DNA of 64,000 nucleotides, from positions 27,535,001 through 27,599,000 of the forward strand of contig JAZBQD010000027.1 of NCBI GenBank assembly GCA_036583965.1, written 5' to 3'. The DNA is from Prunella strophiata (Eukaryota; Chordata; Aves; Passeriformes; Prunellidae). The notes below the pieces were generated by a model. The model had not been told where the DNA came from. It saw nothing but the letters and a program-made list of their open reading frames with translations, and did not search any database. Positions 37,001 to 52,200 of this stretch are shown piece after piece (position 1 is the stretch's first letter; each line of letters starts with the position of its first letter). Position numbers and translations under genes: made by a program.

Positions 37001-40000
37001 CGTGCTTTAACTCAAGCCAAGAGAAGCGTTTCTGAGAGATGCAGCACTTTGCTGTGCCTGGAAAACAGCACTTACACTCAGCAAGTATTTACAAACCATT
37101 CCAGAATCTCCACTAAAATCACCGTTAATACTGATTAGGAAAGCAAAAACCACTCAGCTGTATCATGCTTGCAACAAACCTCTTGAGCTCCACTTGTCGT
37201 AGCCCTGCTCCTCTGCTTTGAAGTACCTACCCTTTGAACAACCAATAGTGCCCAAATGTCTGCAGTAAATACAGTTCTTGTGGTTTATTGCGCAAAAGGG
37301 GCTCTAAAAAACACCGTTTCCTGTTTTGCCTGCCTCTGATTACGACTGCAAGATCCTTGAAGCAGTGACCAAAAGGACTTGTGAGGCTGGAAAGCTGAAC
37401 AGAGTGAATGAGGCAGTAAGCTGAAAGCATTTTTGACAGAAGGAAATGACAAAGTACCAAGACCCCATGCAAGCCAGCTCCTTAAAGACTGGAATATGCC
37501 AATTCGTCACATTACTGAATTATTTTAACAGTGTGAGATCCAGCAGGGTAACAACTATGGAACTGCCAGCAACCGAGGAGAGTGGCAGGAATGAGTGATC
37601 AGCATTACTTGTGCTGATAAGACAAGTCCCTCATCTTATTCTGGGGACTAGACAGTACCACCAGTGCCAGAGCCATAGGAGGGAAGGAAGGAGAATCAGG
37701 AGTTTAGAAAGACCCCAAGAGAAAAGCACAATACACATGAAACATTTTAGTGCTCTAACGCATTTCTGATCTATTCTATCTAGAATCATTCAGTAATAAA
37801 CAGTAACAAACGTGATGAGAAAGCTGTAATAAACAGTACCAACTGCCTCACAATGATTATTTTGTATTACCCTACATGGCTCAAAACACAAATGCCCTTA
37901 CAAACAGTGGTGAGATGTGCTTTAGTCATCAGAAACAGTCCTGATGTTGGCTAAGAGCTCTAAACATGGATCCAGAGGTGTCTAACCACTTCTTTTTTCA
38001 GCCCCACTTTTACTGTACCAGAGAAATTTTGCAGTTTAAAAAGAAAACAGAACAGACCATGCTATGACAGAGAAGTACTGAAAAAAAATCATTATTCATC
38101 TGAAGACTTCAGAGTGGGAAGCAACTCACGAGAACACCAAGTTAATGCTCTGATTTCAGAGAAACAGAAATACTGCTCATGCTCAAAGCCCAAGGCAGAG
38201 TCTAATCAAACACCTCTCCATATTGTCCCCAATCTCTCTGTCCCTGGAAAGAGGCTGTAAATAATAAACCAAAGTCACGTGGGTTTATTTGTTATAAACC
38301 CAAGAACCATGAATTGGACTTAATTACCTAACAAGAATGGCATTTCACAGCACAGATCAAGCCATTTTCTTGTTTGGTAGAACTGGCTGTAATGTAAGAT
38401 GCTAAGATCCAAAGATTAGAAGGATTTACTGAGACACAAACCGAATCCCTTGCAGTCAGTATGCAAAGAACACTTCCCTAGCTACTTGGATAACCATCTT
38501 CAAAACAATTCAGAGCCCTTGGGTAGCTGACTTTACCTGTAAATCCAGGTTTGCAGGCACAGTTGTAGCGATTAATGCCATCAATACAGTCCCCATGAAT
38601 GCAGGGGTTACTGGCACAGTCGTCAAAGTTATTCTCACAGTTTACTCCTGGATTAAAAAAAAAGGAGTTAGAGGAATAAGGTGGGTAAATTTTACAAAGA
38701 AGCCAACAAAACTATTTTCCCAAAATAGCCAAATTAAGAATCCCACCTGCTTCAAAGCCACGGTGGGGGCAATCTTAAACAGGTGATGATGCAGAAGCAC
38801 TGCAACACCAAGGAATGTCACCCGAGCCACTGGGTGCTGACTGAGTATGACCCTGAACTTGTACTAAACATTTAAACAAAGGAATAAACATTTTGAACAC
38901 TATGCCTAATTGTTCTGCAGGCCTGATTTTTTTGGATTAAAGAGGAGGCAAATTCTCCCAAGATCAGTTGCAGCACCAGTGAGGGTTAGGCAATCCACAC
39001 AAACACACCAAAGTTCAGCAGGGAAAAGCAATGTGAAAATGATACTCTTAACTTAGCATACACCAGAGCACATGTAAGAAATAATTACATGTTTGAATTC
39101 TGGTTGAATCCAAGCCCTGCACTGGTGTTTAACATACCTGAGGTGCCCAGCAAGCAGTTGCACTGGTAGCCATTGACCAGGTCGATGCAGCGCCCTTGAT
39201 GGAGGCAAGGATTGCTGTGGCACTCATCTATCTGCTCACTGCATATGGCACCCATGTAGCCAGGGTTGCAGATGCATGTGTAGGAGTCAATGCCATCCTG
39301 GCATTCCCCGTGGTGGCAAGGATCAGGATCACAGTTGTTGATGTTCTCCTCACACAGAAGGCCAGTAAAACCTGAGGAAAAGCCATGAGTAAGTAAGGAG
39401 TCCACTGGTAGGATGCTGCAGTGAATATAATGCAGGTATAGAAAGAATTGTATCAAGAATCAGCAAAGTGGCAGAGAGCACAAAGGGTAACTGGGCACCT
39501 CAACTGGAACACAACACTCCACTGTTCACAGCATTACAGAACAGCATCATGCACAGAGAACCATGGCACTGAAGTGGTCACCTTCAGGTTATTTGGAACA
39601 GTAGCCATGAGAGGAAACATGTAAATCTCCATCAGAAATATTTACTTGTATCAGTATAAATTATCTGAAGGCACACTCCTGCCATTATTTCCTCTACACA
39701 GTAACAGGGGGACAGAGTGGGGCTGACCTTGTTAGAATGAGAAATTGCTGCAAAGATGTTGTTGAAACCTTCCCAAGGGAACTCCCTTGGCTCATGTCAA
39801 AGCTTCTGCAGCTCTGATTATTAGAAAGTTTCTTGCCTCCTTCACTGGGAAACTTTTCAGTAACTGCAATCAAGCACCAACTGCAAACTTCAATATTGAA
39901 GGCTGCATGCAACCTCTTGGTTAGGAGCAATGAAACAAGCAGCAATGTGTCCTGTTTCATTCTGCTTCAGCTGGGAATCATCCTGAGCAACAGAGATGGA

Positions 40001-43000
40001 CAGAACCTATGCACAAAAAGGGCTAGAGGGCTCAGAAAGCTAAGAGCAGCAAACAAGTCCCTCAAGAGCCCTGCTCTCCATGATGGAGCAGAGCTAGACA
40101 GGACAGGGGCAATTTCAAATAAATGGTTTTCAGAGCTGAGGTTTTGGAGCAACAGCTCACGCTGCCTTCCAGCAGCTGAAGATCAGGAAGGCAGAGCTTG
40201 AAATTTCAAGACATCAACTTGAGACTGATACAAACCAAGCTGCAGGGAATTTCAACAGCTGAAGAGTGGTTCTCACCTGAGTATTACAAGTGGATAAGAG
40301 GCTCCCCATTTTTCATACAGGTTTGTGGTTATTTCTGTGGTCAAACATACCAGGTGACGGCTAACATTTCCAAGTTCTGCGAACGTATGCTTGGATGAAT
40401 GGGTGTGGAAGTGGGTGGGGAGAGGGAAGGGAAGCTAGTTAGAGAGATGGATATAAAAAGATGTTAGGGAAGGAGGAAAAACAAACTGATAAGGGGACAA
40501 ATGGTGGCAGAGGGGAGAAAAAAAAAAGGGCAGAGAAAAATAAAAGAGGAAAGACCTGAAACAACCCAAGAAAAGAAAAGCCATGATCTACCACTGGGAA
40601 GGAGAAGTGGAATAATGCCAGAAGGGAAAGAAAAGACAAAAAGCAAGCAGTAAATAGAGCTATCTGTACAGCATTGGCCAAACATTTTGCAGTTTTCAAT
40701 CACGTCGGCAGCCGGCGATTACCATTCAGGGAACAACACATCACTCAGATTATGAAATGAGCAGAGCAAGAACAAACTCAAACATTACTGTCCAGTAACT
40801 GACCTGCCCCCAGGAAGAATTCCACATTTCAGTCTTACAGAAGGCTGTCAATATTAAATATAATACTTAGCACACGTTCATTCAAAAGTCATTACCTTGC
40901 CTGCTATTGTAGCTCAACTGAGCCACTTAGAGATCAGGAATATTTCTGGATCTCTTAACTGAATATACCTCACCAAAACATGATTTCTCTCTTTGCAGAC
41001 AAGAGTTAGACTAGGAAAAAAACCATTTGAATACAGAATATGAGAATCCTTCAGACAGGGTGGAAAACAGCCCTAATACAGAGACCCTCTTCCATTTTCG
41101 GTCAAAGATTTAAGCAAGGATTTTACTAAGAACTGCTGCTTCAGTAACATGCATTTGGTTGCTTTCAGCCTGAAAATGCTCCATTACATCATTTGCCTTC
41201 ATGGAAGTAATTGCCTTCCCTCCTCAGGTGGGACACCCAGAATTTCTGTACTGAGGTGATTTATGCAGTTTTGGTGCCAAATTCAGAACTTGCTTTTCAA
41301 GGCACAGCTCTCCACATTGTCCTCCTCTACACTACCCAAACCCATCCCAGGCCTGATAAGCTCTGCAGTTTCAAGGAATGAAAGCAACCAGAACACACAC
41401 CAGCTTGAGAAAGACTAAAACAGTTTCCAAGTTTGCAGAAGATTTGAGCTTTTCCTTCTTTTTGCCTTAATTCCCTAAGTGCCTGCTTAGTTTGTCACAT
41501 GAAATAGTCAAAAGGAAAATTCTGACCACAGTAATTATTCCTTTCCTGGTCAGAACTACTGCATTCTCCTTCTTCCAATAAATTCAATGCCTCTTCAGGA
41601 ACTTTGGGAATGGTGGAGACCACATGTGAGAAAAACCAGGCTATTTTTAGGCTAATCTCTGCTACATTCTGTGCAGTGAAGTCAAATTTGCCTTAATAAT
41701 TTGATTATTGGAATGATTCAAAATGAGAAAATTTGCACATAACTCTAACCAACCTTATTGCACATTACTGGGACTAAGATAGCTCCAGGAATTGTTCAGC
41801 TTCTTCCCTAAAGGAAGAGCTCAAGCCAAGGCATTTCATACCTGAATCCATACCATGAGCAGTGTATCAGGGACCATGAACTGAAAGCAACCAAGAGTAG
41901 CTCCTTACTGAGAATTAGATTATAACAGCTCTGAACCCTCTTATTTGACCAGATGTAAAAATGAAGATAAAAACATATCTACATCACCCCTGGAGGTCTG
42001 AAGATAAGAAAATCCTATAATTAAACCTGACGCTTCTGAATATGTAATTCACCAGGCATTAAAAACACCACCTGAGTTCTGGCCACAGCTCTGCCAAAAT
42101 TTCTGTGTGGCACCTGACAAATCATTTCAAACAATTTCCACTCAAATTCTGAGTGGAATTTCTTCCATGACTGTTGCTGCATTTCAGTCTTAGCCTTTCG
42201 ACTTAAAATTGCCTGATGCAACAGAAATCAGAATGCACAGTAGCACTGCTCTGTCCATCTCTTGTTTTTCAAGTGCACATGATATAATCTGACTTGAGGT
42301 AAACCACAGGTAAGAGCCTTCACACTGATGCTTTCCCATATGTAGATTCCACAGCTAGCACAGAAGAAGCTGTCATCTCTGGGAAGCAAAAGATGTGCTT
42401 AAAGAGGGAGGCCAGAACTCCATCAACTGTGAACTTAACTGCCACGAGTGAAAGGCTTCCTCTACTTAAATACTATTCCCTGCACAAAGGAGTGGACAAA
42501 GCTCTGCAACAAACAAGCAGCATTTCAGAGAAAGAAAGACCAGCCTTTAGTGTATTTAGGTTCCATGTTCTCTCCACCCAGAGGCTCTGAACACCAGACT
42601 GACCTGTGGCACACTGGCACTCGTAGCCATTGGGGTGGTCAATGCATTTGGCTCCGTTGAGACACGGCGTGCTGGAACAGTCGTCTATGTCAATCTGGCA
42701 CACGGCCCCACTGAATCCTGAAAGGCACAGAAACACATGGAAACCCAGAAGTCACTGGAAGGAACTCACCCAGACAGCTGCACAGTCAGGAATTACCTCT
42801 AACATATCCTCAAGCCCACCCAAACACACACACCGCGCCCCCCATGCACTGGCTCCTCGTCCAACCCACCCTCCAAAGGTTCTGCCCTCCAGGTCAGCTT
42901 GAAAACTGACATGGCCAAGTCAAGGAGAAATAAAGCAGATGGAGCCCAAGTGGTGTCCATCACTGGACAGCCTGCCTGCCTGCAAAACCTGAGAGCCCAC

Positions 43001-43190
43001 TAATAAAAATCTTAAAGGCAATCAAAGCAAGCAGCTAAAAATAAAATAACAGTGCATACATCACTAGAGGCTTCAGTACAGTAGAATGGAATGTGCTACA
43101 ATATAGCACTGGAACTTTATTCAATACAGTTCTTTAAATTGTTAACCAAGTATTGACAGGTGATGCAGATCCTTGGGCAGTTTGAGGGGG

Positions 43191-43223
<33 letters not shown>

Positions 43224-46200
43224 GGGAATTCTTCTTGGAGGAAGGAACCAAAGCATGAGCCTGAACATCATTATTCAATAAGGAGGGATGCAGAGCAGGC
43301 TTTTGTCATGAAAATTCTGAACTCAAAATCTTTTGTAAGCCATGAAGAAAACAAGTGATGTTCACTCTCCAGCTAACAGTGATCCCTCAGCTCAGCTCTT
43401 TTTGTTTTCTAGTGGAGCCCAATTCATCTCACTCCTCATGCAAGCACCATAAGCTATACTGATGCAAACCAGCTTCTGCCTAAAAATCTCAGAAAAAGAC
43501 AAAAAGTGTGCAGAGGGTCTGATCTTTAAAATGTGCTGAGAATCTCACCATAGTTTCCACAACACAAGAAGCTCATGTTGCCAGCTGCCCTTTTAGATGA
43601 GGTGTCCAACTGTGTGGTTGTCAGTGCTCACCCAGTTACAGGCACAATATTATTGCAACCAATATGAAACTATTCTGACTTAATAGTGATTGCAACTCAC
43701 TCACTCAAACAGGTGCTGCCCTAAGAACAACAGAAACTCACAAGAAACATTTCACCTACAACATCTGTGCAGTTCTTGGTAGGGTGAAGCAGGAAAAGCT
43801 TCCAGAAATAAGAACTCACCAGGAGGACAGACACAGAGGAAGCGGTTGACTTTATCAAGACACACTCCATTGTTCACACAGGGATTACTCAGACATTCAT
43901 CAATATCTTCTTCACAGTGAACTCCTTTAAAACCTGTTAAAAAACCAAAAAATAAATAAGAAGAGAGGACTGAAGATGGTAGAAAGTGCTCTTGAGAGTG
44001 TAACTCCTCTTACACCAATGCTGAAAGCCTAAGCAGAATTTCATTGCAAGTTTGCAGTCTGGACAGCAACTATGAGGTAAGAATATACACCAGAGGCTAA
44101 AAAGGGATGTTGATTGTGTAGGTTTCACTGAAGATGCTCACCTAAGCAGCAATAGCAGAAGTCTATGCTGAATTCATATCTAATGTTTTCTTCCACTTGA
44201 GAAGGGGCTACGTTAATTACTTTGTAAAAGGTATATAAACAAACACAACAGATAGTTTTAGCTCAAGGGCTTTTAGCTAATGGCAGAGTAAAAGAAAAAC
44301 ATTAAGAAGGGTGAAATACTTGGAACTAGACTTTCCTGTTCCACCTTTCAAACATATATTAATAAATATTGTATTAATGAAAACTCGTTGCAATTGTCAG
44401 GGTATCATCTGATCTCCTGCAGGGGTCACAAATCTTTATTTATATTTATGATTTTAGTACTTTATAAGTCTGTGCAACTGACAACTTGCATCCTTTTCCT
44501 TTTTCACCACTTTCCATTAGAGTGCAAAAAACAAGACTAACATTGGTCATTGGTTACATTGACCATGCAAATTTTACAAGCACAATTTCAATCAAGTAGC
44601 TTTTTTTACAGTGATGTCCTCAGTTCAATGGGAGCTTGCATTATTTGGGGTATTTTAAGCAAAGAAAAACCCCAAACACCATTATCCAAAATCACCATAT
44701 GCATGCCTCAAAACACAGTCACTCTTTTAAAGGTTGCACCTGCTTTGCTTTCACAAAGAGAAGACTCTACACATGCACTTTACCAGGTATAGCAACAAAT
44801 ACTTTCACACATACTCAGCTCAGAAGCTAACTTCCTTCACTGGTGCAGAGACTGGTTTCTTTCTCAGCCCTCTAATTGCTTTCTCCCTCCCACACACAAA
44901 TGCCAGGTCCTCCTGGCTGGAGCCACCACAGCAGGCTCTCTCTCACCATTTAGCCTCAGCCCTTTGCAGCTTTGTGTTCCACCTCAGCAGAGCTGGCAGC
45001 CCTCCCTGTCTTTGCCAGAAACTCCCCTCACCTGGCATACAAAGACAGGTGAATCCTCCAATTTTATCCAGGCAGGTGGCATCATTCTGGCACGGGTTTG
45101 AGTGGCACTCATTGATGTCCATCTCACAGCGAGGTCCTGTGTAGCCCTTCAGACACTCACAGTGGAAGGAGCCCTCGGTGTTGACGCATTTCCCAGCGTG
45201 CTCACACGGATTGCTGTTTGCTGCAAGGAAAGTACAGATGGGTGTGTGTCAAAACCTCTCCTCAGAGCAGGAAAGCCACAGCATTCTTTATTAGTTGTGG
45301 TCTTTTCATGGGCATTCCTTTCTGGCAAGTAATATTGGGGAAAGATTGTTCATCCTTCTGGGGAAAGGCCACTGAAGAAAACAGTGGCAGTTACTTGCCT
45401 GTCAGGGGCAAAAAGAAGGATTGCTGTCACCATCAGGGACCAGAGGAGTAACTCTGCTCCATATTAATAACAACAGTTCTTAAGAGGAAAGTATCAGCTA
45501 GCAGGGATTGGAGAACTAATAACGTTTTCAAGGCTTTATTTCCAGATCACATTCTACATTTACTTCATTCCTGAGGCCGACAAGACGCCGCCACAGCCAC
45601 AAAACAGCCAAACTTGTCCTTGTGCTTTCAAAAAGGAACAGCATTCCTGTCCAAGGCAGACTGAGGAAGGAAATTCAAAGAAGTGCTTCTTTCCAGCCCT
45701 TCCATGTGCTGGTTAGGCATTACCTTCACGCATCACACTCTAGAAGCATGAACGAGCACTCACAAAACTGTAAGTAAGTCTCTAAGAGTCCAGTTAATCC
45801 CCAAAACAACACAACAGCATGCTATCAGAGAACTACAGCTTTAAAAGCCCACGTGGTCAGCAGTCTTGGAAGGCACTCAAAAGATCCAGCCATATTCTGG
45901 CTGTCAAACAGCCTTGATATATTTCTACTGAAGCCATAGCTGCAACAGCTCCCACATGAACTGCGGTGCTTTCATTGCACCCTGCAGTTCTAAGGGACAG
46001 CTTAATTATCACATCTGTTTGCAGGCACTCCCCACACAGTGCTAAAACCCTCTTGCTCAGGGAAGAATGGTTAAGCATCCCCCTGCTTTTCATATTCCAG
46101 CTCAGCCCTTTGCCCCAGGTCTCACACAAGGTTTAAAACACATCTGAAGACATTGAAATGGAAGGGGGAGGGCACAAAAGGAGTCCAGTGTATGTGGAGA

Positions 46201-49200
46201 AGCTATGACATAACGTGTATTTCTTGCACTCACAGAGAGCAAACAGGAACTCACCCATTGCACATTCATCCACATCCTCAGTGCAGTCTGCTCCCTTATG
46301 GCCTTGGGGACAGGTGCAGATGTAGTTTCCATTCACAGGGTTGGTGTCACAGAGAGCACCTTTCTGGCACGGATTGCTAACACAGGCATCATCCAAGTGG
46401 CACAGCAGACCTAAAGAAGCATCCAAGAGATTATTAAACTAGGGAGATGAAGCAGTCAGACTGTATTTTACACAAATTCTGTGTCCTGGTATTTCAGACA
46501 GAGACTCCCACAGCAAGAAACTTGAGCAGGCTCAAACCCTGAACTACCGTAGGGAATTCATCATACACTTAAAGAATATAATATTTAAATATGAATCTGT
46601 TACTTTAGAGGTGTCTCCAGCACTTCTGAAGCAGGAAAATGGCTGACCATTGCCAAAATCCCATCCTTGGAGCAGTTAACTAACTCTTCTCTCAAACCAG
46701 CATGATAATTTTTCTGACATCTGAAAAGATGCACATGAAGCTCACTTTAATTCAGATATGCAGATCACCTTTATTTCCATGTAGTTAAGAGATACACTTT
46801 CACCTAACCTAAACCATAAAATTTTCCACTGTACCAGTGAGGAGGCCCAGATCCTAACACAATCACATAAAAATATCTAAATTTGCTTTCTGGATTCATA
46901 CAATTATTATAAAGGGCACACAGCAAGTCACACTCATGCGCAACTTCTCAAGCAAATACAGATTCTGCTAAGGGCTAGAAAAAAAACTTTCCTTGCAACC
47001 TAAACTGTACTAAATTTGTCTTCTAGCCTGGCACAAATACTTCTTTGTCCCAGGCTAGAAGGGTTTAACAGCTCTTTGCTCAGGGACAGTGCTTTTCCTT
47101 TTGGTGGCCAAGTGCATAAAATAAACACAGCGCTTTAAACAAGCGCATAAACGCCAGGAAGCACCTTCAGTGGAAGTGCCAGACTTGTGCAAGTCGTGTG
47201 CCCTCACCTGCCTTTCCCTCTGGACAAATGCAGGAGAAGGAAGCCACCCTGTCGATGCAGGTGGAGCCGTTGGCACAGGAGGCAGTGAAGCAGTCGTCGA
47301 TGTTCTTGCTGCAGTCGTCGCCGCTCCAGCCGTTGACGCAGACGCAGGCGTAGCCCCCGTTGTGGTTGGTGCAGGTGCCCCCGTTCTGGCAGGCATTGGG
47401 CTGGAGCTGGCATTCATCCACATCCTCGGTGCAGAACTGGCCTGGGGCACAGGAAGGAGCAGGTTTAATGGCACCTCAGGTGCTGGGCACTCAAGGAGGT
47501 TCTTGCACAGACAACGCGACCCAAGGGAACGCTGCAGTCCCCCGACTGCTGCTCCTCAATTCCAGCACGCTCCGGTGCCAGAACTCCCACAGCACTGTCA
47601 TCAAATCAGGCAAAGATAACCAGCACCCCTAAACAACCCCAAAGCAGGGCTGCAAATGACTTTAAAAGAATGACTTTAAAAATGCACAGTATGTGAGCCA
47701 GCAGGCAGCCTGCAGCATATTGGAGATACATCTGTGAGGAGGTGAGAAGCAGAAAGAATGAAGGGCTGCCTGCAGGGCAGGACTAAGAGAAAAGATGGCA
47801 TGAAAAGAAAATCTTGGCCAAAGATACCTGTTGATACTCATCAACAGGTCAGCAGCAAGGTCACTCTTGTCACAAGAACTTAATTCTTTCCTGTATTGAA
47901 TGATGATTACTCGGTGAGGAAGAATAGAATTCTTAAAATCTCTTCCACCTGAAATATTAATTTTCCTTGCCCCACGTACTGTACAGACAACCACAAATAC
48001 TTGGGGGTTTCTTGGTTGTTGAGAAGTTTTGGTTTTGGTTTTTTTTCAGTAACAAAATAAGTAATCTAAAAATGTTCTTAACAACCAGAGACATTACAGA
48101 GAAGAAAATAAATGTACACTCTCAGGGAGATTTAAGGAAAAGGACCAAAGGACCAGTAGGCTTGAAATAATTTTTAAAGGATGCTGAACTTTACAGTCAC
48201 ATGTACAGAAAGTCACATTTAGTAAAGTATTTTTTTGCTGAAATCCATCTTGCTTTGATATCAAAATCTGGAGAACCTACCACTTGCAATAATATTTTGC
48301 TTCAACAGTTATTCATCTTCCCCATTAAAGCTGCATAGTTTACTTTTAAGCCAAAATTGTTTAGCTGAAGTTTCAAGCCATTTTGAGTTTCCTGAATAGA
48401 TAAAACCTCATGAGCACCAGCTCATTTCTTCCCAGGCTGGCATATGGGTACACATGTGCAACCACAGAGTACTGGTCACAGTCCACAATCTTCTTCTTGA
48501 TAGACTATTTCTCTCCTTTCAGTTACATTAAAAACCCTCTAAGCACTGAAAGCTTGTCTTTTTTTTTCTTTTTTTTTTTTTTAACACTTCTTGGTAACTT
48601 GCTTTTGCCACCCTTCCTAAAACATTGATAGGATGCACACAGCATCAGAAGATGGCCATTTATCAGACAGTGAGGTTTGATTTGTTTGATGTGACCTTCC
48701 CCTCCTGCCTAGCTGACACCATCTCCTCTCTCACTGGCTTCCAGCAGCTTTCTGTTATTTGGGTCAAGGCTCTTCAGCAAATGTGCTTCTACCACAAGAT
48801 TTCTCTTCCCAGCTACTCTCTCTGCTGCACATTTGCATGGAATTCTCCTCATGTTCCAAGAATAAGAAATTCAAGAGCAGGCCACAGGTCTTCTCTGCCA
48901 GTGCACCTGGGCTCCAGTTTATTCAGGCTTGCCAAATTAAAAATACTTATTAGATGCTGATAAGTCACATTGTTTATTAATGGCACAGAAATAATGATGT
49001 GAGAACACAGACACACCCTCCTCCAAAACACCAAACTGAAACATTTATCCTGAGCAGGAATCCAAAAATGTCCAAACTTAACCATCTCCACCTACTATAC
49101 TCATGATTCCTTTTGTTTTCAAAGTACTTAGATAAATCCTAGCCTTTGATCCTGTGAGACTTGGAACTTCTTTTTTTCCCACTTAGGGGCAAAGGAATTT

Positions 49201-52200
49201 TTTTTTTTTTTTTAATAATAAGTTACCCTCTTCTGTGTTCTGTATGTATGTTCCATTCTTCGGTAGGACTTCTTCACAACAATAGTTCTATCACTTGGAA
49301 AACCATGACAACATTTCGACAGCAATGATAATTACAGTAGAGTTTTCAGAATTAATGTTCAATTCCCAGTTTGCTTAGTGAAACAGTTGGGGAGAACTCG
49401 ATCCCTTGCTATTGTCACCTGTAAAACACCTCTGTGCACCATGAACAAACAAACCATACATTTGTCACACTAGAAGTGGTTTGTTCAAGAGCTTTCAGTG
49501 TTGGCTTATCAGTGGCCACCCTGGAAAGAGCCAGAGAGCTGGGGCTGGTTCTGAGCAGTCACGCGTAGCTCGCAGCTCAACACAATCAACTCCCTTCAGG
49601 AAAAAATAATCAAGACGTTATTTGCTTATTATAAAAGTGATTTTCCTTCTGTTCTTGGAGGGGGCCCAGCCCAGATCAAAGGACTCCCTCTCTGAGGAAC
49701 CCTTGCAGCACTCACATCCTTTTGGCTCGGGCAGCCTGAGCCTCTTCACCAAAGTATGAAGAGGTTTCCAGCCACAGCACTCCAGTGTGGGGCCTCTCAA
49801 AAAAATCATTTGCCTTTTGACTGGCTGAATAGAACTCAATATACAAAATGCAACATAACTCAATATACAAAATGTAGCATTCTCTGGGCTTTTGGCAAGG
49901 GCGATGGAGCATGGGAGTACATGCCTTTAATTGATATCTTTTTTGCTGTTGGGGGACTGTTTTTTATTGCTGAGTTTTTTAAAGCAAAGATGGGCTAACT
50001 AATCCCCCATATAAATAATCAGGGCTTGGTTCTGACTTCCCACTTCAAGTGTCACTGGCAATGCCAATGCTTAGGACTTTTTTTGGTATTTTTTTTTTAC
50101 TAGTACTCACTCTCCACTTCTAGAAAGTGACATCATTGATGGCCTTGCAATAACCCTATGTCCTCGGCTATTCCATTTTTCTGCAGCCCTAAATTAAAAC
50201 AAACTTTTAAAAGGTCAATAAATGCCTCCACAAGAGAAGAATACAGAGCTTAAACTTCTTCAAGCACTTGAATTGTATTTTAAAGACATACCACATTTGA
50301 GCTCCTTGAATCTGGTTCTCACTTGGCTTCTCAAATTTCTAATTCCCCCTTTGCAATACAATTGTATTTGTGTTTAATTATGAATATGAATCAGAGCTCC
50401 AGCTTAATGCAGTTTGTTTTAAATACAAAGGAAATCCAATTCAATATATTAAGAGGCATAAATGAGCAATTAACTATTGCGTTTTACTATTGAGTATTTT
50501 AATGAAAAGACCTTGTTCCTAATTGAAGACTTCTCTCTGCCAGGTTAGTTAGATTTAAAGTCAAATGAGATGAGTTCTCTGAAACAATTTACTTATGGCA
50601 TGCTGCTTTTGACTTAACTGTAACAAAATAAATATGTTTATTTGTAGCCATGTAGTTGGCAAGCTTATTTTCTGCTTATTAAGAGTTTTTGGAAGAATCA
50701 AGTCTTTCATTTGCAGAACAGAAATTCAACTTCCAAGGGCAAAGTCCATTATGGATTGTACAAACTGCACAGTGTAATACAATACATAATACATAACCCA
50801 AGTAACTTCTGAATGCTACAACTACTGAATGTTAAATCATCTAGCTGCACATCTGTGTAGGTATTTCTTACCTTGTGTTCTCGCTAGTTTCAATTAAATT
50901 TTCATTTTATTTATTTATTTATCATCAATTACATATTCATTTTAGCTCTCGCTAATTTCAATGACATTACAAAAGACACATAGTAAACATAGGCTGAACT
51001 AGTGAAGGGTGAATATACTAACAGCACACTATTTTGATGGAAATGTGGAAACATACACATAAAAGACAACAAGAAAGGAAACACAACTTACTCCAAGAAG
51101 ATAATGAAAACCTAGCCTGACCTTGATATTTGCAGAGCCTGGGCAATCAGTAAAATGCCGACTCAGGTTCTAAGTGACCTTGTACAAAGTAAACAGCTAG
51201 TCCGTGTGGTATTTCAAAATTGAAAACTAGAAGTAGAAAAAGGGAACAGCATTCAACTCTTAGGCACTTTTTGCCCACTATGAAACTAAGTTACTTCCTG
51301 CATATTTCCCCTCAGAAAAGCCATATGGAGTAAGTCAGACATGTTTGCTGCTTTGATTGCTCCCATTTTCAGAGCCTCAGGAACTGCAAGGAACTCCAGG
51401 AGCTTCTCTTTTGGCAGACACAGGGTTCAAGTCCTCCCTCAAGTAGTTGTACCAGATCTCATTGATGAGAAACAGCCAGCCCTTCTCCTTCTTTATGTTA
51501 GAAAGAAAGCAAAGCCTGATTTATACAGGTAAAGCAGCACACAGAATTAGAACAATGCTACACCCAAAGTGAAGAGCATTAGCTTGAACAAAGCAGTCAG
51601 TGAAACAGCCACACTGAAATGCAGCACCAGACATCTCCAAAAAGCTGATCCAACAAACCTTAGAGGGCTTACATTAACCTCAATTCCAGCTGCATTGATC
51701 CTGCAGCTGAATGCAGGACCCTCAGACAGTTCAAGCAGAGGACTTCATCTTTGGCAGAACAGACTTTCCAAAAAGGAGAACATTTTCTTGGCCTCTTAAC
51801 AGCAGGAAAGTCTGCTGATGCACAGCTGGAGTATCAGAGGCTAAAGCTCCTGACAGCAGATCTAATTCAGTTTAATCACTAAAAACATTTTGTAGGGCAA
51901 AGGGTGCAAATACTTTCCTGTGCCTTGGAAAAAAAAAAAAATCAGTTTCTTGAAAACTGATCTGGGAGGAGATAGCAATATCCCATTTCTCTCAAAATCA
52001 CAACACCCCAGTTCTGGGCTCAGACTGAACTGGAAGTCAGAATATCTTAGAAGTTTGCTGATACTGGAAAGGCAACTTGGTGAGAATCACAAACTGCTCC
52101 TTGGGGTCTTAAGAGACCCACTGGAAAAGGGAGCATCAGGCTTCAAAAAGCTTTTATGCCACCATCCACTCATTAGCTCAATAAGTTTGTCATTTATTTC

